Below are positions 53,659-62,874 of a stretch of DNA of 64,000 nucleotides, in pieces. Source of the stretch: Chryseobacterium culicis. Lineage in GTDB: Bacteria; Bacteroidota; Bacteroidia; Flavobacteriales; Weeksellaceae. The notes under the pieces are model-generated. The model made no database searches. It worked only from the letters and a program-made list of their open reading frames with translations, and was not told where the DNA came from. Where the stretch lies: NCBI RefSeq assembly GCF_002979755.1, contig NZ_PCPP01000002.1, positions 248,001 through 312,000 on the forward strand, written 5' to 3'. Each line of letters begins with the position of its first letter. Positions within the stretch are counted from its first letter, which is position 1. The position numbers and the translations under genes were made by a program.

Positions 53659-54885
53659 TTAATTGATTGTTACTTTAATCACATTCTGAACAGCAGGAAC
53701 AGGATACTGGGTTCCGACTTTGGAAATGATCTTATTTTCACTTTGTGGAGTTCCGCCAAATAATGCCTGATGATTTCCAGCTCCGGGATATTGATCAATA
53801 CCTGTTCCGGAATCATATAATGAGGTTTTTGAACTAATGTCGCCCTTAGTATTGGCATCAATGCTTTGTTCATTAGCATAGAACCAGTCGTTGGAGAAAC
53901 CAAACATCGTTACATAAGCAATTTTATCACCCGGTTCAGCATTAAAGTTTGTGGTTACCTTACTTCCCGGTGCTACAGGAGCATTTCCGGCAACATATAC
54001 CCCTTTCACATTGGATAAAGATTTCAAACTGTTTTGAAGTTTGGCAACATTTCCAAACTGGGCAATATCTTTCAGTCCCATTCCGCTATCTGTTTTACCC
54101 AATTCATACATTGGATTTTTATCACCACGGTAAACAACCACCAAAGCAGGAGAAAGCCCTGTCATAATTCCGGTATTGGCATTCAGTTTAGTCATCATTT
54201 TACTGATATTTCCCATTTGAGCAATATCGGTAATTTCAGGATTTGATAACGCATTAGGTGTAAAGAATGGTGCACTGTTCAGCAGCTGAGAACCATTGTA
54301 GTTGGATACTGCCCATACTCCGGGAGAAAAAGGAGTTTCGTTGGCAGTTCCGCCAGAAGTATTGGTAATGGTGAGGGTAAATTCCGAAGTTACATCATTA
54401 TAAGCCAGATTGAGTTTCATAAGCTGGGAAGCATTTACATTAGGAACCTGCATGATGGGCTTACTTTCAACCTGTCCTGTAGCATCATCTTTCGTTCCGT
54501 TATCCCATAGTCGTACGCTTGAAGAAACATCTCCGGTAATTGCATTTCCATTGGTGTCAAACAGTTTGATTCCTGGCTGTTGGGAGGCAAAAAACCAGTC
54601 TTTTGAAGCTCCATACATCGTTGCAAACATCAAGGCCTGTGTTTTTCCTGCACTGAATGTAACGGAAACAGATTGTCCAGGCAAAATAATAGGAGGAGTT
54701 CCTGTTCCCTGAAAACTTCCGCTTTCTACAAAATCTTTAGGGGTTACTACATTTTCAAAGGTAATCGTTCTTTGAAAAGCCATGTCCATCATCATGTCGT
54801 CATTTGAATCCTTGCATGAAGAAAGGGTAAATGCAGCTAGAGTTGCTGCCGCTAAAACAGATGTTCTGAAAATAAATTTGTTCAT
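53659..54885 (-). CDS. Lipoprotein with two spondin-N-like domains
   Basis: 408 aa. Lipoprotein signal: LAAFTLSSCKDSND. Two related domains follow: the first around residues 40-190 (MFATMYGASKDWFFASQQPG, then SSVRLWDNGTKDD), the second around 270-408 (YVTMFGFSNDWFYANEQ, SSKTSLYDSGTGIDQ). The pattern M-x-G-x-S-x-DWF-x-A is the mark of the spondin-N family, a calcium-binding adhesion fold. A short paired motif (PEITDIAQMGNISKMMTKL, GLKDIAQFGNVAKLQNSL) links them. It is probably surface- or periplasm-exposed; the ligand is unknown. Confidence 0.78.
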   Translation of the reverse strand: MNKFIFRTSVLAAATLAAFTLSSCKDSNDDMMMDMAFQRTITFENVVTPKDFVESGSFQGTGTPPIILPGQSVSVTFSAGKTQALMFATMYGASKDWFFASQQPGIKLFDTNGNAITGDVSSSVRLWDNGTKDDATGQVESKPIMQVPNVNASQLMKLNLAYNDVTSEFTLTITNTSGGTANETPFSPGVWAVSNYNGSQLLNSAPFFTPNALSNPEITDIAQMGNISKMMTKLNANTGIMTGLSPALVVVYRGDKNPMYELGKTDSGMGLKDIAQFGNVAKLQNSLKSLSNVKGVYVAGNAPVAPGSKVTTNFNAEPGDKIAYVTMFGFSNDWFYANEQSIDANTKGDISSKTSLYDSGTGIDQYPGAGNHQALFGGTPQSENKIISKVGTQYPVPAVQNVIKVTIN

Positions 54886-54994
54886 AAAAGTAAATTTTTA
54901 TAGTTATCATTGATATCTGTAACTATAGTCGGCTACTTTTTGAGATCCTGACAAAAAATATTTTCTTAATTCATTTTTTTTTTCAAAAAGACGA

Positions 54995-55486
54995 TTATAT
55001 TCCCTTTTTTCCATCCAGAATCATCTGAATCATTTTTATTTTTCTGTTTTCTCTTGTTTCCGGTTTCTTGGCTTCTTCAATCCAGCGGATGTATTCCTTT
55101 TTGTGAGTGTAGCTCATTTTGTCAAACAGTCCTTTTGCATCCGGATTTTCATTAAAAACAGAGGCAATGTCATCGGCAATTTCAACCATTCTTTCTTCTT
55201 TGTCCTCAATAAGAGAAACAGAAACCTCATCACCGAAAGTTTTATCAAGCTGTTTTCTGACTTCTTGGGTAAGTCCTAAAATATGACAATCCGATTTCAT
55301 TTTAGCCAGGCTTCCGCGGTATTCGATTCTATTATCAAATAAGGCTTTAATTTTTACCTGTCCTTTTTTATTAAACAATTCCTCCGTAGAAAATGGAAAT
55401 TCTACAAATGCAGCATTCATTTCTCCGTTTTGCTGAATAATGGCTGTAAATTCAATTTTTTTAGGGATCATGATGACGTGTTTCAA
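54995..55486 (-). CDS. YdeI/DUF1905 family protein
   Basis: 163 aa. The first ~95 residues match DUF1905 (AAFVEFPFSTEELFNKKGQVKIKALF cut here as two strands, then a GxxxM turn). The C-terminal part AKGLFDKMSYTHKKEYIRWI and EAKKPETRENRKI is the YdeI/OmpD-associated (bacteriocin-protection) motif. The protein is cytosolic and common in Bacteroidota; its biochemistry is not known. It stands alone, with a terminator of the next minus-strand gene just upstream of it. Confidence 0.82.
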   Translation of the reverse strand: MKHVIMIPKKIEFTAIIQQNGEMNAAFVEFPFSTEELFNKKGQVKIKALFDNRIEYRGSLAKMKSDCHILGLTQEVRKQLDKTFGDEVSVSLIEDKEERMVEIADDIASVFNENPDAKGLFDKMSYTHKKEYIRWIEEAKKPETRENRKIKMIQMILDGKKGI

Positions 55487-55493
55487 GAGTCAA

Positions 55494-55527
55494 AAATAAA
55501 AAAACCGTGAAAGTAAATTCACGGTTT
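55494..55527 (-). terminator. Terminator of the S46 peptidase gene
   Basis: On the minus strand a 10-bp stem AAACCGTGAA / TTCACGGTTT with a 6-base loop is followed by a T-rich run, 22 bp after the stop. Confidence 0.85.
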
Positions 55528-55548
55528 CAAAAAATATATCAAAAAATA

Positions 55549-57756
55549 TTATTTTTTCTTGATTTTCTTAGGTGTTGTAGTAGTACCTGAGTTTTTAGTT
55601 TTTGTATCAGCTGGAGTATTTTCACCTCTTACAAGCTTTAATTCATCAACTAATCTTCTAGCACCTGCAAACTTATCGATTGTCCAAAGAACAAAACGAA
55701 CGTCTACGTTAATTGTTTTCTGCCATTCCTGTTCGAATACAATATCACCACTTAATGCTTCACTGTTACCATCGAAAGCGATACCGATAAGGTTTCCGTC
55801 TCCATCAATTACCGGAGAACCAGAGTTACCTCCTGTAATATCGTTGTTAGAAAGGAAGTTTACTGGCATATATCCTGCAGCATCAGCATACTGTCCGAAA
55901 TCTTTAAGGTTGTAAAGATCAATCACTCTTTGAGGAAGATCGAATTCTTCATCACCTTTCTTGTATTTTCCAACAAGACCTGTCATATCTGTATAGTAGT
56001 TATCAGTAATACCAAAATAGTTTCTGTCATTTCTGATAGGTAATTTATCTACTGTACCGTAAGTTAATCTCATGGTAGAGTTAGCATCCGGATAGAATTT
56101 TTTCTCAGGCATAGCCTTCATTAAACCAGCTAAGAACATACGGTTCTTTTTTGCAAAATTATCGTCTACATTAACATATCTTTCGTTGCTCATTTTTTGA
56201 TCAGCAACAATTCCGTTAGCAGCTTTCCAAAGTGGATCAGCATCAAGCTTCAATGCATCCGGGTTCAATAAGAAGTTCGTTGCAGAAGTTTTGTTAGCGA
56301 AGATTGAAGAATAAGCAAGGTTAGAAATTGTTTTAGCATCTAATCCTAGAATAGTAGCAGAAGCAATTTCTTTATTCGTAACTCTCATCTGGTATAGGTT
56401 TACCATAGAAGAAAGCATTTCTCCTTCTAGAGAAGGGTTGAAGTTTTCATAAGCAGCTTTGATGGCAGCTTCAGTTTTAGCTTTCATCGCTAATCTTCCC
56501 TGCATATCCTGGGCAGCGTAAGCCTTAAGAACAGAACCTACCTGTAAGGCAAGAGAGATATATTTTGCATTTCTTGAGAATTGTGAAGCATAGTTTCTTT
56601 CAACATTTCTCTCAGAAACCTGCTTGTAATACATTCCAATATCTTCTAGAATACCATCATAAGCCTCATTTCCAGACGTCATAGACCATTTTCTGAAGAT
56701 GTCTTCAGTTTTTTGCTTGTCAGCAATAGTTCCGTTTTTCTCTACCGCATCGATAGTTCCTTGTCTGTTTTTCCAGTAGTTAGCTACTGACGCATATTGA
56801 GAAGCATAGTTAAGCTGAGTTGCTTTATCCTTGTCCATGTACTTTTTCATTACATCCATAGCAAGTTTAGAAGCTTCAACCCAAGCCGGGTAATCTTTAG
56901 TTACCATTTGCTGAATTCCGTAAGAAGTCAGGTAACGATTTGTTCTTCCAGGGTATCCTAGGATCATTGAGAAATCACCAGGCTTAATTCCTTTAAGAGA
57001 AACCGGAAGGAAGTGCTTAGGCTTCAAAGGAGTATTGCTTGGAGAATATTCAGCCGGGTTTCCTGCAGCATCAGCATATACTCTGAAAACAGTAAAGTCT
57101 GCAGTGTGTCTTGGCCACTCCCAGTTATCTGTATCTCCTCCGAATTTTCCTAATGATGAAGGGGGAGCACCTACTAATCTGATATCTTTATAATCCTGAT
57201 ATACGAAATAGTAGAATTCGTTTCCGTTGAAGAAATCTCTTACCACTACAGTATATTTCCCGTTTTCAGAGTTTTCTGTCTGGATTGCTTTAGTTTCAGC
57301 ATCAATAACAGCTTTTCTCTCTGCTCCGGTCATATTGTTGTTTAGCTTAGAATTGATTCTTTGCGTAGCATCATCCATTCTCACTAAAAATCTTACATAA
57401 AGATCCTTTGCATTGAATTCGTCTTTCTGTTTCATTGCCCAGAATCCGTTCTTCAAATAATCTTTTTCTGGTGTAGAAGCAGCAGCAACAGCACCATAAC
57501 CACAGTGGTGGTTGGTAAATATAAGTCCTTTATCAGAAACAATTTCACCTGTACAGAATCCACCGAAACTTACGATAGCATCCTTTAAACTTGAATTGTT
57601 TACTGAATAAATTTCTTCAGGCGTAAGGTGTAGACCCTCTTTTTGCATATCAACACCGTTAAGTCTTTTGATGAGCATTAGCAGCCACATCCCCTCATCC
57701 GCCCTCATCTGAGCAAAGCCCAGTAAGAAAGTGAATAGTAGAAATAGTCTTTTCAT
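55549..57756 (-). CDS. S46 serine dipeptidyl-peptidase, DPP7-like
   Basis: 735 aa from the ATG at 57756 (MKRLFLLFTFLLGFAQ, a signal peptide); the longer frame to 57864 adds foreign residues. The catalytic His84 (TNHHCGYG), an Asp in the DNWEWPRHTADF region and the Ser in GGNSGSPV form the trypsin-like triad of family S46, with the large helical cap between. The S1-site stretch IAFDGNSEALSGD has Gly where DPP11 has Arg, so preference for hydrophobic rather than acidic P1 residues (DPP7-like) is expected. It trims peptides in the periplasm for nutrition. Confidence 0.9.
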   Translation of the reverse strand: MKRLFLLFTFLLGFAQMRADEGMWLLMLIKRLNGVDMQKEGLHLTPEEIYSVNNSSLKDAIVSFGGFCTGEIVSDKGLIFTNHHCGYGAVAAASTPEKDYLKNGFWAMKQKDEFNAKDLYVRFLVRMDDATQRINSKLNNNMTGAERKAVIDAETKAIQTENSENGKYTVVVRDFFNGNEFYYFVYQDYKDIRLVGAPPSSLGKFGGDTDNWEWPRHTADFTVFRVYADAAGNPAEYSPSNTPLKPKHFLPVSLKGIKPGDFSMILGYPGRTNRYLTSYGIQQMVTKDYPAWVEASKLAMDVMKKYMDKDKATQLNYASQYASVANYWKNRQGTIDAVEKNGTIADKQKTEDIFRKWSMTSGNEAYDGILEDIGMYYKQVSERNVERNYASQFSRNAKYISLALQVGSVLKAYAAQDMQGRLAMKAKTEAAIKAAYENFNPSLEGEMLSSMVNLYQMRVTNKEIASATILGLDAKTISNLAYSSIFANKTSATNFLLNPDALKLDADPLWKAANGIVADQKMSNERYVNVDDNFAKKNRMFLAGLMKAMPEKKFYPDANSTMRLTYGTVDKLPIRNDRNYFGITDNYYTDMTGLVGKYKKGDEEFDLPQRVIDLYNLKDFGQYADAAGYMPVNFLSNNDITGGNSGSPVIDGDGNLIGIAFDGNSEALSGDIVFEQEWQKTINVDVRFVLWTIDKFAGARRLVDELKLVRGENTPADTKTKNSGTTTTPKKIKKK

Positions 57757-57842
57757 TTTATAAAATAATTTTTGTGTCGCTAATTTACTAATTTTTACGA
57801 GATTCTGTCCCGGAATGGTATGAAAATGGGATGATAATCCGC

Positions 57843-58277
57843 ATGAAAAAAATACTATTATCACTTTTTGCCGTTTTACTTTTAGGAGTTGTTTTGAATT
57901 GTTCCACAGTACCTGCTAAAAATCCTTCCCTTCAAAGGCAGTGGATGCTGGTTTCACTGGATGGTTTTTCAAAAGACCAGCTGATAGCTCATAAAGCAGA
58001 AATGAATCTGACAGCCAATATCGTGAAAGGTAAAATTCAGGCGAGTGCTTACATGGGATGTAACCGGATGTCTTTTGTATCAGAATTTAAAAAAGAAGGA
58101 AAAGTAAAGATTTCAAAGGGAATCAGTACGATGAAAGCCTGTCAGGATATGAATCTTGAAACCTCTTTTCAGAAGAAAATTGAAACCATGACTAATTATT
58201 CTATCGAGGGACATTTTCTTATGTTATCCGATGATCAGGGGAATTTAATGAAATTTGTAGCTGCTGACTGGGATTAA
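57843..58277 (+). CDS. META-domain lipoprotein (HslJ-like)
   Basis: 144 aa from ATG 57843 (MKKILLSLFAVLLLG); four residues of the longer frame are dropped. The lipobox is LNCSTV. The mature part has the META fold pattern: RQWMLVSLDGF, a middle YMGCNRMSF loop with the conserved Cys-Asn, ISTMKACQDM, and a last strand HFLMLSDDQGNLMKFV. META proteins are periplasmic or lipid-anchored and linked to stress in some bacteria. It is divergent from the S46 gene (86 bp between starts). Confidence 0.82.
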   Translation: MKKILLSLFAVLLLGVVLNCSTVPAKNPSLQRQWMLVSLDGFSKDQLIAHKAEMNLTANIVKGKIQASAYMGCNRMSFVSEFKKEGKVKISKGISTMKACQDMNLETSFQKKIETMTNYSIEGHFLMLSDDQGNLMKFVAADWD

Positions 58278-58299
58278 TAATGGCCTATTATCATATAAA

Positions 58300-58330
58300 A
58301 AGTCCGCATTGCAGCGGACTTCTTTGTTTG
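58300..58330 (+). terminator. Terminator after the META-domain gene
   Basis: The stem AAGTCCGC / GCGGACTT (8 bp) with loop ATTGCA is followed by a short T-rich run, 23 bp after the stop. Confidence 0.8.
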
Positions 58331-58383
58331 AAAAATCTAGTTTGGTTATCAGCTTTTTTGCGGTTATTAGCTTTTGAGAGTCA

Positions 58384-58803
58384 TTAGTTTTTTGGAATCG
58401 TTTTTTTTATTTCTTCCAGGGTTGCTGTGTTAGGCAGCCCGGTAACTGTCATTTTTGTGTTCCTAGAATTTATAGTATTGTGATATGCCTGTCTGTTGGG
58501 GATTGTTTTTTTAATGTCTTCAAGACTTGCTGTATTGGGGAGAAGTTTTCCAGAATTGTCTGCAGCTGCTTTGGTTTTGGAATCCTGTTTTTTTACTTCA
58601 AGACCATGATCAGAGACCATACCGGAGTTTACCGTTTTATTTTCGTCTCTTTCTTTGGCTTCCTGCATGAGTTTTGCCTGTTGTTCTTTTGCCTGTTTTA
58701 CAACCAATGCTTGGTCTTCCTCTACCGGAGCCGCTTTTTTATTTTCCTGAGCATAAATAATAGTGCTTAAAAATAATAACGGGATAATATATGCTATTTT
58801 CAT
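58384..58803 (-). CDS. Small secreted protein with a repeated LPNTA motif
   Basis: 139 aa. A signal peptide (IAYIIPLLFLSTIIYAQ) precedes a charged helical part (QALVVKQAKEQQAKLMQEAK). The motif LPNTA(S/T)LE(D/E)IKKTIP occurs twice, near residue 90 and at the C-terminus. It starts 7 bp after the large repeat protein stop, so it is the last gene of that operon. The function is unknown; the repeats may bind a partner at the surface. Confidence 0.65.
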   Translation of the reverse strand: MKIAYIIPLLFLSTIIYAQENKKAAPVEEDQALVVKQAKEQQAKLMQEAKERDENKTVNSGMVSDHGLEVKKQDSKTKAAADNSGKLLPNTASLEDIKKTIPNRQAYHNTINSRNTKMTVTGLPNTATLEEIKKTIPKN

Positions 58804-58809
58804 GACGGT

Positions 58810-61332
58810 TTATTTTATGTTGACTAATACTTGAATTTTTCCAATCTCTTTTTGGTCATAATCCTGAAGCGCTTTTCCGATTACCTGTCCAATTTTTACC
58901 ATTTTGATATTGGCTTTCATTGCAACACCCGGTTTGGATGAAGTTACCAATAGGTCACCTCTTTTTATTTTTCCATTCTCAAGGCATACTTTGGTGGGGA
59001 TTACCCCAATGACTCCCATTGGAGCTTTATCGGAAATATCAGTGTCAATATGCTCTTCTGTAAGCAGTACACCCGGTTTAGTGGCATATACACCTGCAAC
59101 AAGAGAGGAATAAGGAGTTGAAGATTTTTCAACAGTTCTGTCTGCTTTCGTTGAGATGACAAGAATATCACCAGGCTCATATTCAGAAATATGTCCATTG
59201 ACATCAAATGCTTCAGCAACGTCAGCACCGCTGTTTTGAGTTCCTCCGTTAAAAAATCCACGTCCGGCAGAATTGATTCTGGCCACATTCACTGTACCCG
59301 GATTTCCGGATTTAAATAAAGCGATAGAACCATTGCTGTGAGTTTCTACGGTAAGGGGAGGATTGGTGTTGGCTGTATTAAAATTAACAAATCTTGCTGC
59401 CCGTCCATTACCGAAATTAGGAACCCATGCAAAAATCGCGTTTCCGGTTCCATCTGCAGTAGTTTCTACACCATCTCCTGCGTTGGATGCATTAGCGGTT
59501 ATACCATTTCCATTTCCATCTGCAATAGCAATCAGTGCAGGGCCGTTTCCGGCAGGATTACTGGCATGAAATAAACCTGCATATCCTCCTGTACCGGAAG
59601 AAATTCCATAAATCCCTGCAGTACCGAAGTTGGCAAACTGTGAATTTACTTCTCCTCTCACTGCGGCTGAAGTTCCTGTGGTTCGGTCTACTTTAAAATT
59701 CCCTGCAATACCATTTCCAATTGTGTTTACTGTGATAACATCACTGGTATTATTCTCATTGAAGATTTCAAATCTTCCGGCTCGTCCGGTAGAAAAAGAA
59801 GGAACCCATGCATAGAGAGCATTTCCAGCTCCGTCAATATTGGTTTCAACACCATTTCCGTCTTTTCCTGCATTCGCGGTAATAGCATTTCCGTTACCAT
59901 CAGTCAGGGCAATCAATGAAGCTCCGTTTCCTGAAGGATTTGAGGCATAAAATAAACCTGCACGTCCTCCCGTTCCGGAAGAAATTCCAAAAATTGCGGC
60001 GGCACCAAAGTTTCCGAAAATAGTATTTACTTCTCCTCTTACTGCAGCACCAACGCTATTGGTATTGTCAACGAGAAAAGAGGCTGCATTTCCCTGGGTG
60101 TTGTCCGGAATATTTCCATTTCCATTCGTTTCTACCTCAAAAGTATTCCCTGTAGTATTTGTTTGGTTAAAATTTTCAAATCTTCCGGCACGACCAGTAC
60201 TGTTATTTAAGCCTACCTGCCCGTAAACACCGATACCGGTTCCGGAGGTATTGGTAGCTACAAAACCTCTCACCCCATATCCACCTCCGTCATTACGGCC
60301 TACTACTGCTCCGGCAATATCACTTGTTGTTCTACCTACTACTGCTTCACCAGCTCCGGTGTTGTCACCCACAATACCTGCTGAAGATTGGGAAGAAGTG
60401 GAACCATGTACCCCAAATCCAGCTCCGGTAGAACTTCTTACCCCGGCTCCGTTTCCAGTAGTCGTAACATTTACAACCGTACCATTCCCTACACTGGATG
60501 CATTAAGAGCAACATTATTATTCGTGTTGTTCAGGATTGAAATACTCGCAGGGATTCCGTTATTACTGGTAGCGTTAAGACCTGTTCCTGTATTGCTGTT
60601 TGCGTATACTCCAAAACCATTTCCAGTGGCATTTCCGTAGACTCCTAAGCCATTAGGTGTTGTACCATAAACACCCCAGCCGCTTCCGGCCTGGCTTCCG
60701 TATACACCTACTCCAAGTCCGCCGGTTCCGTTATTAATACCACGAACCGCTGAAGAAAATCCTCCGGGGGCTACATTGGTAACAACTCCTCTTACTGCTG
60801 CAATATTGGAGGTTGTTGTGTTGTTATTCCCTTCTAAAGATGTTCCATCACCATCATTGGTTAATGAAAATAAAGTAGAAGCATTATTAACGGTATTAGT
60901 ATAGGGAATTACAAAACTTCCGCCTCCACCACCTGCAGATTTGGCATACATCGCATAAGGAACACTTAGCAGCTGGCTGGTTCCTACTATGGTGTAGCTG
61001 GTTCCTCCTGCGGGGTCAGTTTCTGTTTTTAAGTAATAGCTTCCTGCAGGCCAGTCGATGGTGGCAAATGTTCCGGTGAGTACAGTTCCTGTTCCTATTT
61101 CAAGGCTGATAAGTCCGTTGGCATTGGTGTTTCCGGTAAGTCTTTCAGAATAGACTGCAGCCCCGGCAGGAGATCCCTGTAATATGCTTACTCTCACGGC
61201 AATTCCTTGATTGACTAGGAGTTGTCCGGAACCATTTCTCATGACAGCCTGATAGCTCATTTTTTCCGGAGCCTGAGAAAGTCCCATAAAGAAACCTGTC
61301 AGGATCCAAAACAGTGATAATATTTTTTTCAT
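58810..61332 (-). CDS. Large secreted Gly/Asn-rich repeat protein
   Basis: 840 aa. A signal peptide (ILSLFWILTGFFMGLSQ) is followed by a domain common in flavobacterial surface proteins (MSYQAVMRNGSGQLLVNQG). A long region of Gly/Asn/Thr-rich strands comes next (GVYGSQAGSGWGVYG, GTGLNATSNNG). Within it two copies of a unit of about 125 residues stand out (AAVRGEVN..FGNFG to GRAGRFE). The C-terminal ~150 residues (SGADVAEAFDVNGHI, EYEPGDILVIST) resemble tail-fibre end domains. It likely forms a surface fibre. No classic T9SS tail is seen; the next upstream gene has one. Confidence 0.78.
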   Translation of the reverse strand: MKKILSLFWILTGFFMGLSQAPEKMSYQAVMRNGSGQLLVNQGIAVRVSILQGSPAGAAVYSERLTGNTNANGLISLEIGTGTVLTGTFATIDWPAGSYYLKTETDPAGGTSYTIVGTSQLLSVPYAMYAKSAGGGGGSFVIPYTNTVNNASTLFSLTNDGDGTSLEGNNNTTTSNIAAVRGVVTNVAPGGFSSAVRGINNGTGGLGVGVYGSQAGSGWGVYGTTPNGLGVYGNATGNGFGVYANSNTGTGLNATSNNGIPASISILNNTNNNVALNASSVGNGTVVNVTTTGNGAGVRSSTGAGFGVHGSTSSQSSAGIVGDNTGAGEAVVGRTTSDIAGAVVGRNDGGGYGVRGFVATNTSGTGIGVYGQVGLNNSTGRAGRFENFNQTNTTGNTFEVETNGNGNIPDNTQGNAASFLVDNTNSVGAAVRGEVNTIFGNFGAAAIFGISSGTGGRAGLFYASNPSGNGASLIALTDGNGNAITANAGKDGNGVETNIDGAGNALYAWVPSFSTGRAGRFEIFNENNTSDVITVNTIGNGIAGNFKVDRTTGTSAAVRGEVNSQFANFGTAGIYGISSGTGGYAGLFHASNPAGNGPALIAIADGNGNGITANASNAGDGVETTADGTGNAIFAWVPNFGNGRAARFVNFNTANTNPPLTVETHSNGSIALFKSGNPGTVNVARINSAGRGFFNGGTQNSGADVAEAFDVNGHISEYEPGDILVISTKADRTVEKSSTPYSSLVAGVYATKPGVLLTEEHIDTDISDKAPMGVIGVIPTKVCLENGKIKRGDLLVTSSKPGVAMKANIKMVKIGQVIGKALQDYDQKEIGKIQVLVNIK

Positions 61333-61338
61333 GGCATT

Positions 61339-61812
61339 TTATTTTTTTATGATTTTAAAAGTTTTAATATTTTCTCCATTTTGGGTAATCCTGATGATGT
61401 ACATAGCGGAAGGAAGTGAGGAGAAATTAAGCTCAGATTTTGATTGTGAAATCTTGTCTTTTTTTACCAGTTTGCCCTGGGCATCGAATAGCTGATATTC
61501 TGATCCTTTAAAATTATTTGAGGTAAAATCTAAATACAAATAATCTTTGAAAGGATTAGGATAGAGCAAAATGCCGTTTTGTTCAGAGGAATTTTCAATA
61601 GTGGTAAGGGTGATGATTTCGTAAGGCTGTTGAACGCCTTCCAGAACTTGTCCTGTTCCTTTTTCCAGATAGGTGGTCTGACCTATGCTGTAAGAAACAA
61701 AACCATTAGCTGCTGATGCATCCAGTCCGGTTGCCAAAACTGCGGATTGAGCGTGCAGTATGGGAACGGAAAAGACAGACAGAATAATACAATAAATAGA
61801 TATTCTTTCCAT
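61339..61812 (-). CDS. Small T9SS type A sorting-domain protein
   Basis: 157 aa. A signal peptide (IILSVFSVPILHAQS) is followed by VSYSIGQTTYLEKGTG and VLEGVQQPYEI, the common front of short flavobacterial T9SS proteins. The last ~80 residues form a type A sorting domain (ILLYPNPFKDYLYLDF, YQLFDAQGKLV, MYIIRITQNGENIKTFKIIKK). It is the first gene of the repeat-protein operon (6-bp gap) and probably acts with that protein at the surface. Confidence 0.83.
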   Translation of the reverse strand: MERISIYCIILSVFSVPILHAQSAVLATGLDASAANGFVSYSIGQTTYLEKGTGQVLEGVQQPYEIITLTTIENSSEQNGILLYPNPFKDYLYLDFTSNNFKGSEYQLFDAQGKLVKKDKISQSKSELNFSSLPSAMYIIRITQNGENIKTFKIIKK

Positions 61813-61973
61813 GGATAACAGTTTTGGTGATTAATAGATGTGTTTTTCTGGGGGAATTTGGGAAGACTAAATTACCACCTATCTCAATCAAATGACAGGA
61901 AAATAGACCAACGGCAGAAATAATCGACCAATGGCATTTTATGAATTATTGCAAAAAAATTGTCTGGCTATTT

Positions 61974-62681
61974 TTAAGGATTGAAAAAAGAAAGGTTATC
62001 CCTGTAGGTTCGGCCGATAGGAAGCTTGATGTGATGAGCGAGTTCTATTTCATGACAGCTTTTTCCTCGGATAAGATGGCGCGGAACCGCATAGCTTCTG
62101 TGTATTCTGACAAAAGAATCAAAAAAATTTTTTTGCAGAAGATTTCCCAGAGAGTTTAAAATACAGTGGTTTTTTTCAAGAGTGATAATTCTGGTATAGT
62201 CTTTCAGGGCTTCCAGATACAGAATATCTTTCATCTTAATCTGAAAAATATGACCTCCTTCTTTTATCTTGATGCAGTTTTCTCCTATCATGGCATCATA
62301 GCATTCACATTTCTCCTTGATTTCAAAAAAATCGAAGAGTCTTTCCATAGAATGATGAAAACGTTCTGCGGTAAGGGGTTTGGTAATAAAATCTAATGTG
62401 TTGATTTCAAAAACCCCCGCAGCGAGTTCAGGATGTGAACTTACGAAAATACATGCGGGTATTTTATGAGCCATCTTCCGAAATTCAATACCGCTGATGC
62501 CCTTTAAATTGGTTTCAGTAATCAGAAGATCAATAGGAAGGTCAAGATAAGGAACTGCCTTTTCTGCAGAATCAAAAGTGGCAACAATTTCAATGTTTTG
62601 ATATTGCCTGATATAATGCTGAAGAACCAGCCTGTCCAGTTCATCATCATCAATAATCATACATCTGATATGCGTAATCAT
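61974..62681 (-). CDS. LytTR response regulator with Glu at the phospho-acceptor site
   Basis: 235 aa. The receiver domain (1-120) has the acidic pocket IIDDDELD, the Ser in FVSSHPE and the Lys in FITKPL, but where Asp is expected it has Glu56 (LLITETNLKGISG). A LytTR DNA-binding domain follows (IKMKDILYLEALKDYTRI, FVRIHRSYAVP). LytTR proteins bind direct repeats in promoters. The Glu could mimic permanent phosphorylation. It lies upstream of the repeat-protein operon on the same strand and might control it. Confidence 0.85.
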   Translation of the reverse strand: MITHIRCMIIDDDELDRLVLQHYIRQYQNIEIVATFDSAEKAVPYLDLPIDLLITETNLKGISGIEFRKMAHKIPACIFVSSHPELAAGVFEINTLDFITKPLTAERFHHSMERLFDFFEIKEKCECYDAMIGENCIKIKEGGHIFQIKMKDILYLEALKDYTRIITLEKNHCILNSLGNLLQKNFFDSFVRIHRSYAVPRHLIRGKSCHEIELAHHIKLPIGRTYRDNLSFFNP

Positions 62682-62874
62682 GATATTCCGGAGATTAGTT
62701 TTTAATTTAAATGTTTAAAAATCAGAATTTTATTACATAAAGTTATTGATTTTTTATATATCATTCATCAGTAAACTTAAATTTATATTAAAATATGTTA
62801 TTAAATAAAAATTGATTTTGTTTTTTTTCTGAAAAATATTAACTTGTAAAAATCATAAACATAGACAGAACTTA

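Noticed and set aside
57757..57864. Longer start for the S46 peptidase
   Set aside because: The signal peptide starts at MKRLFLLF; the extension overlaps the divergent META-domain gene and its promoter region.
59338..60640. Plus-strand open frames opposite the repeat protein
   Set aside because: They mirror the repeat codons of the minus-strand gene and have Pro/Val-rich artificial composition.
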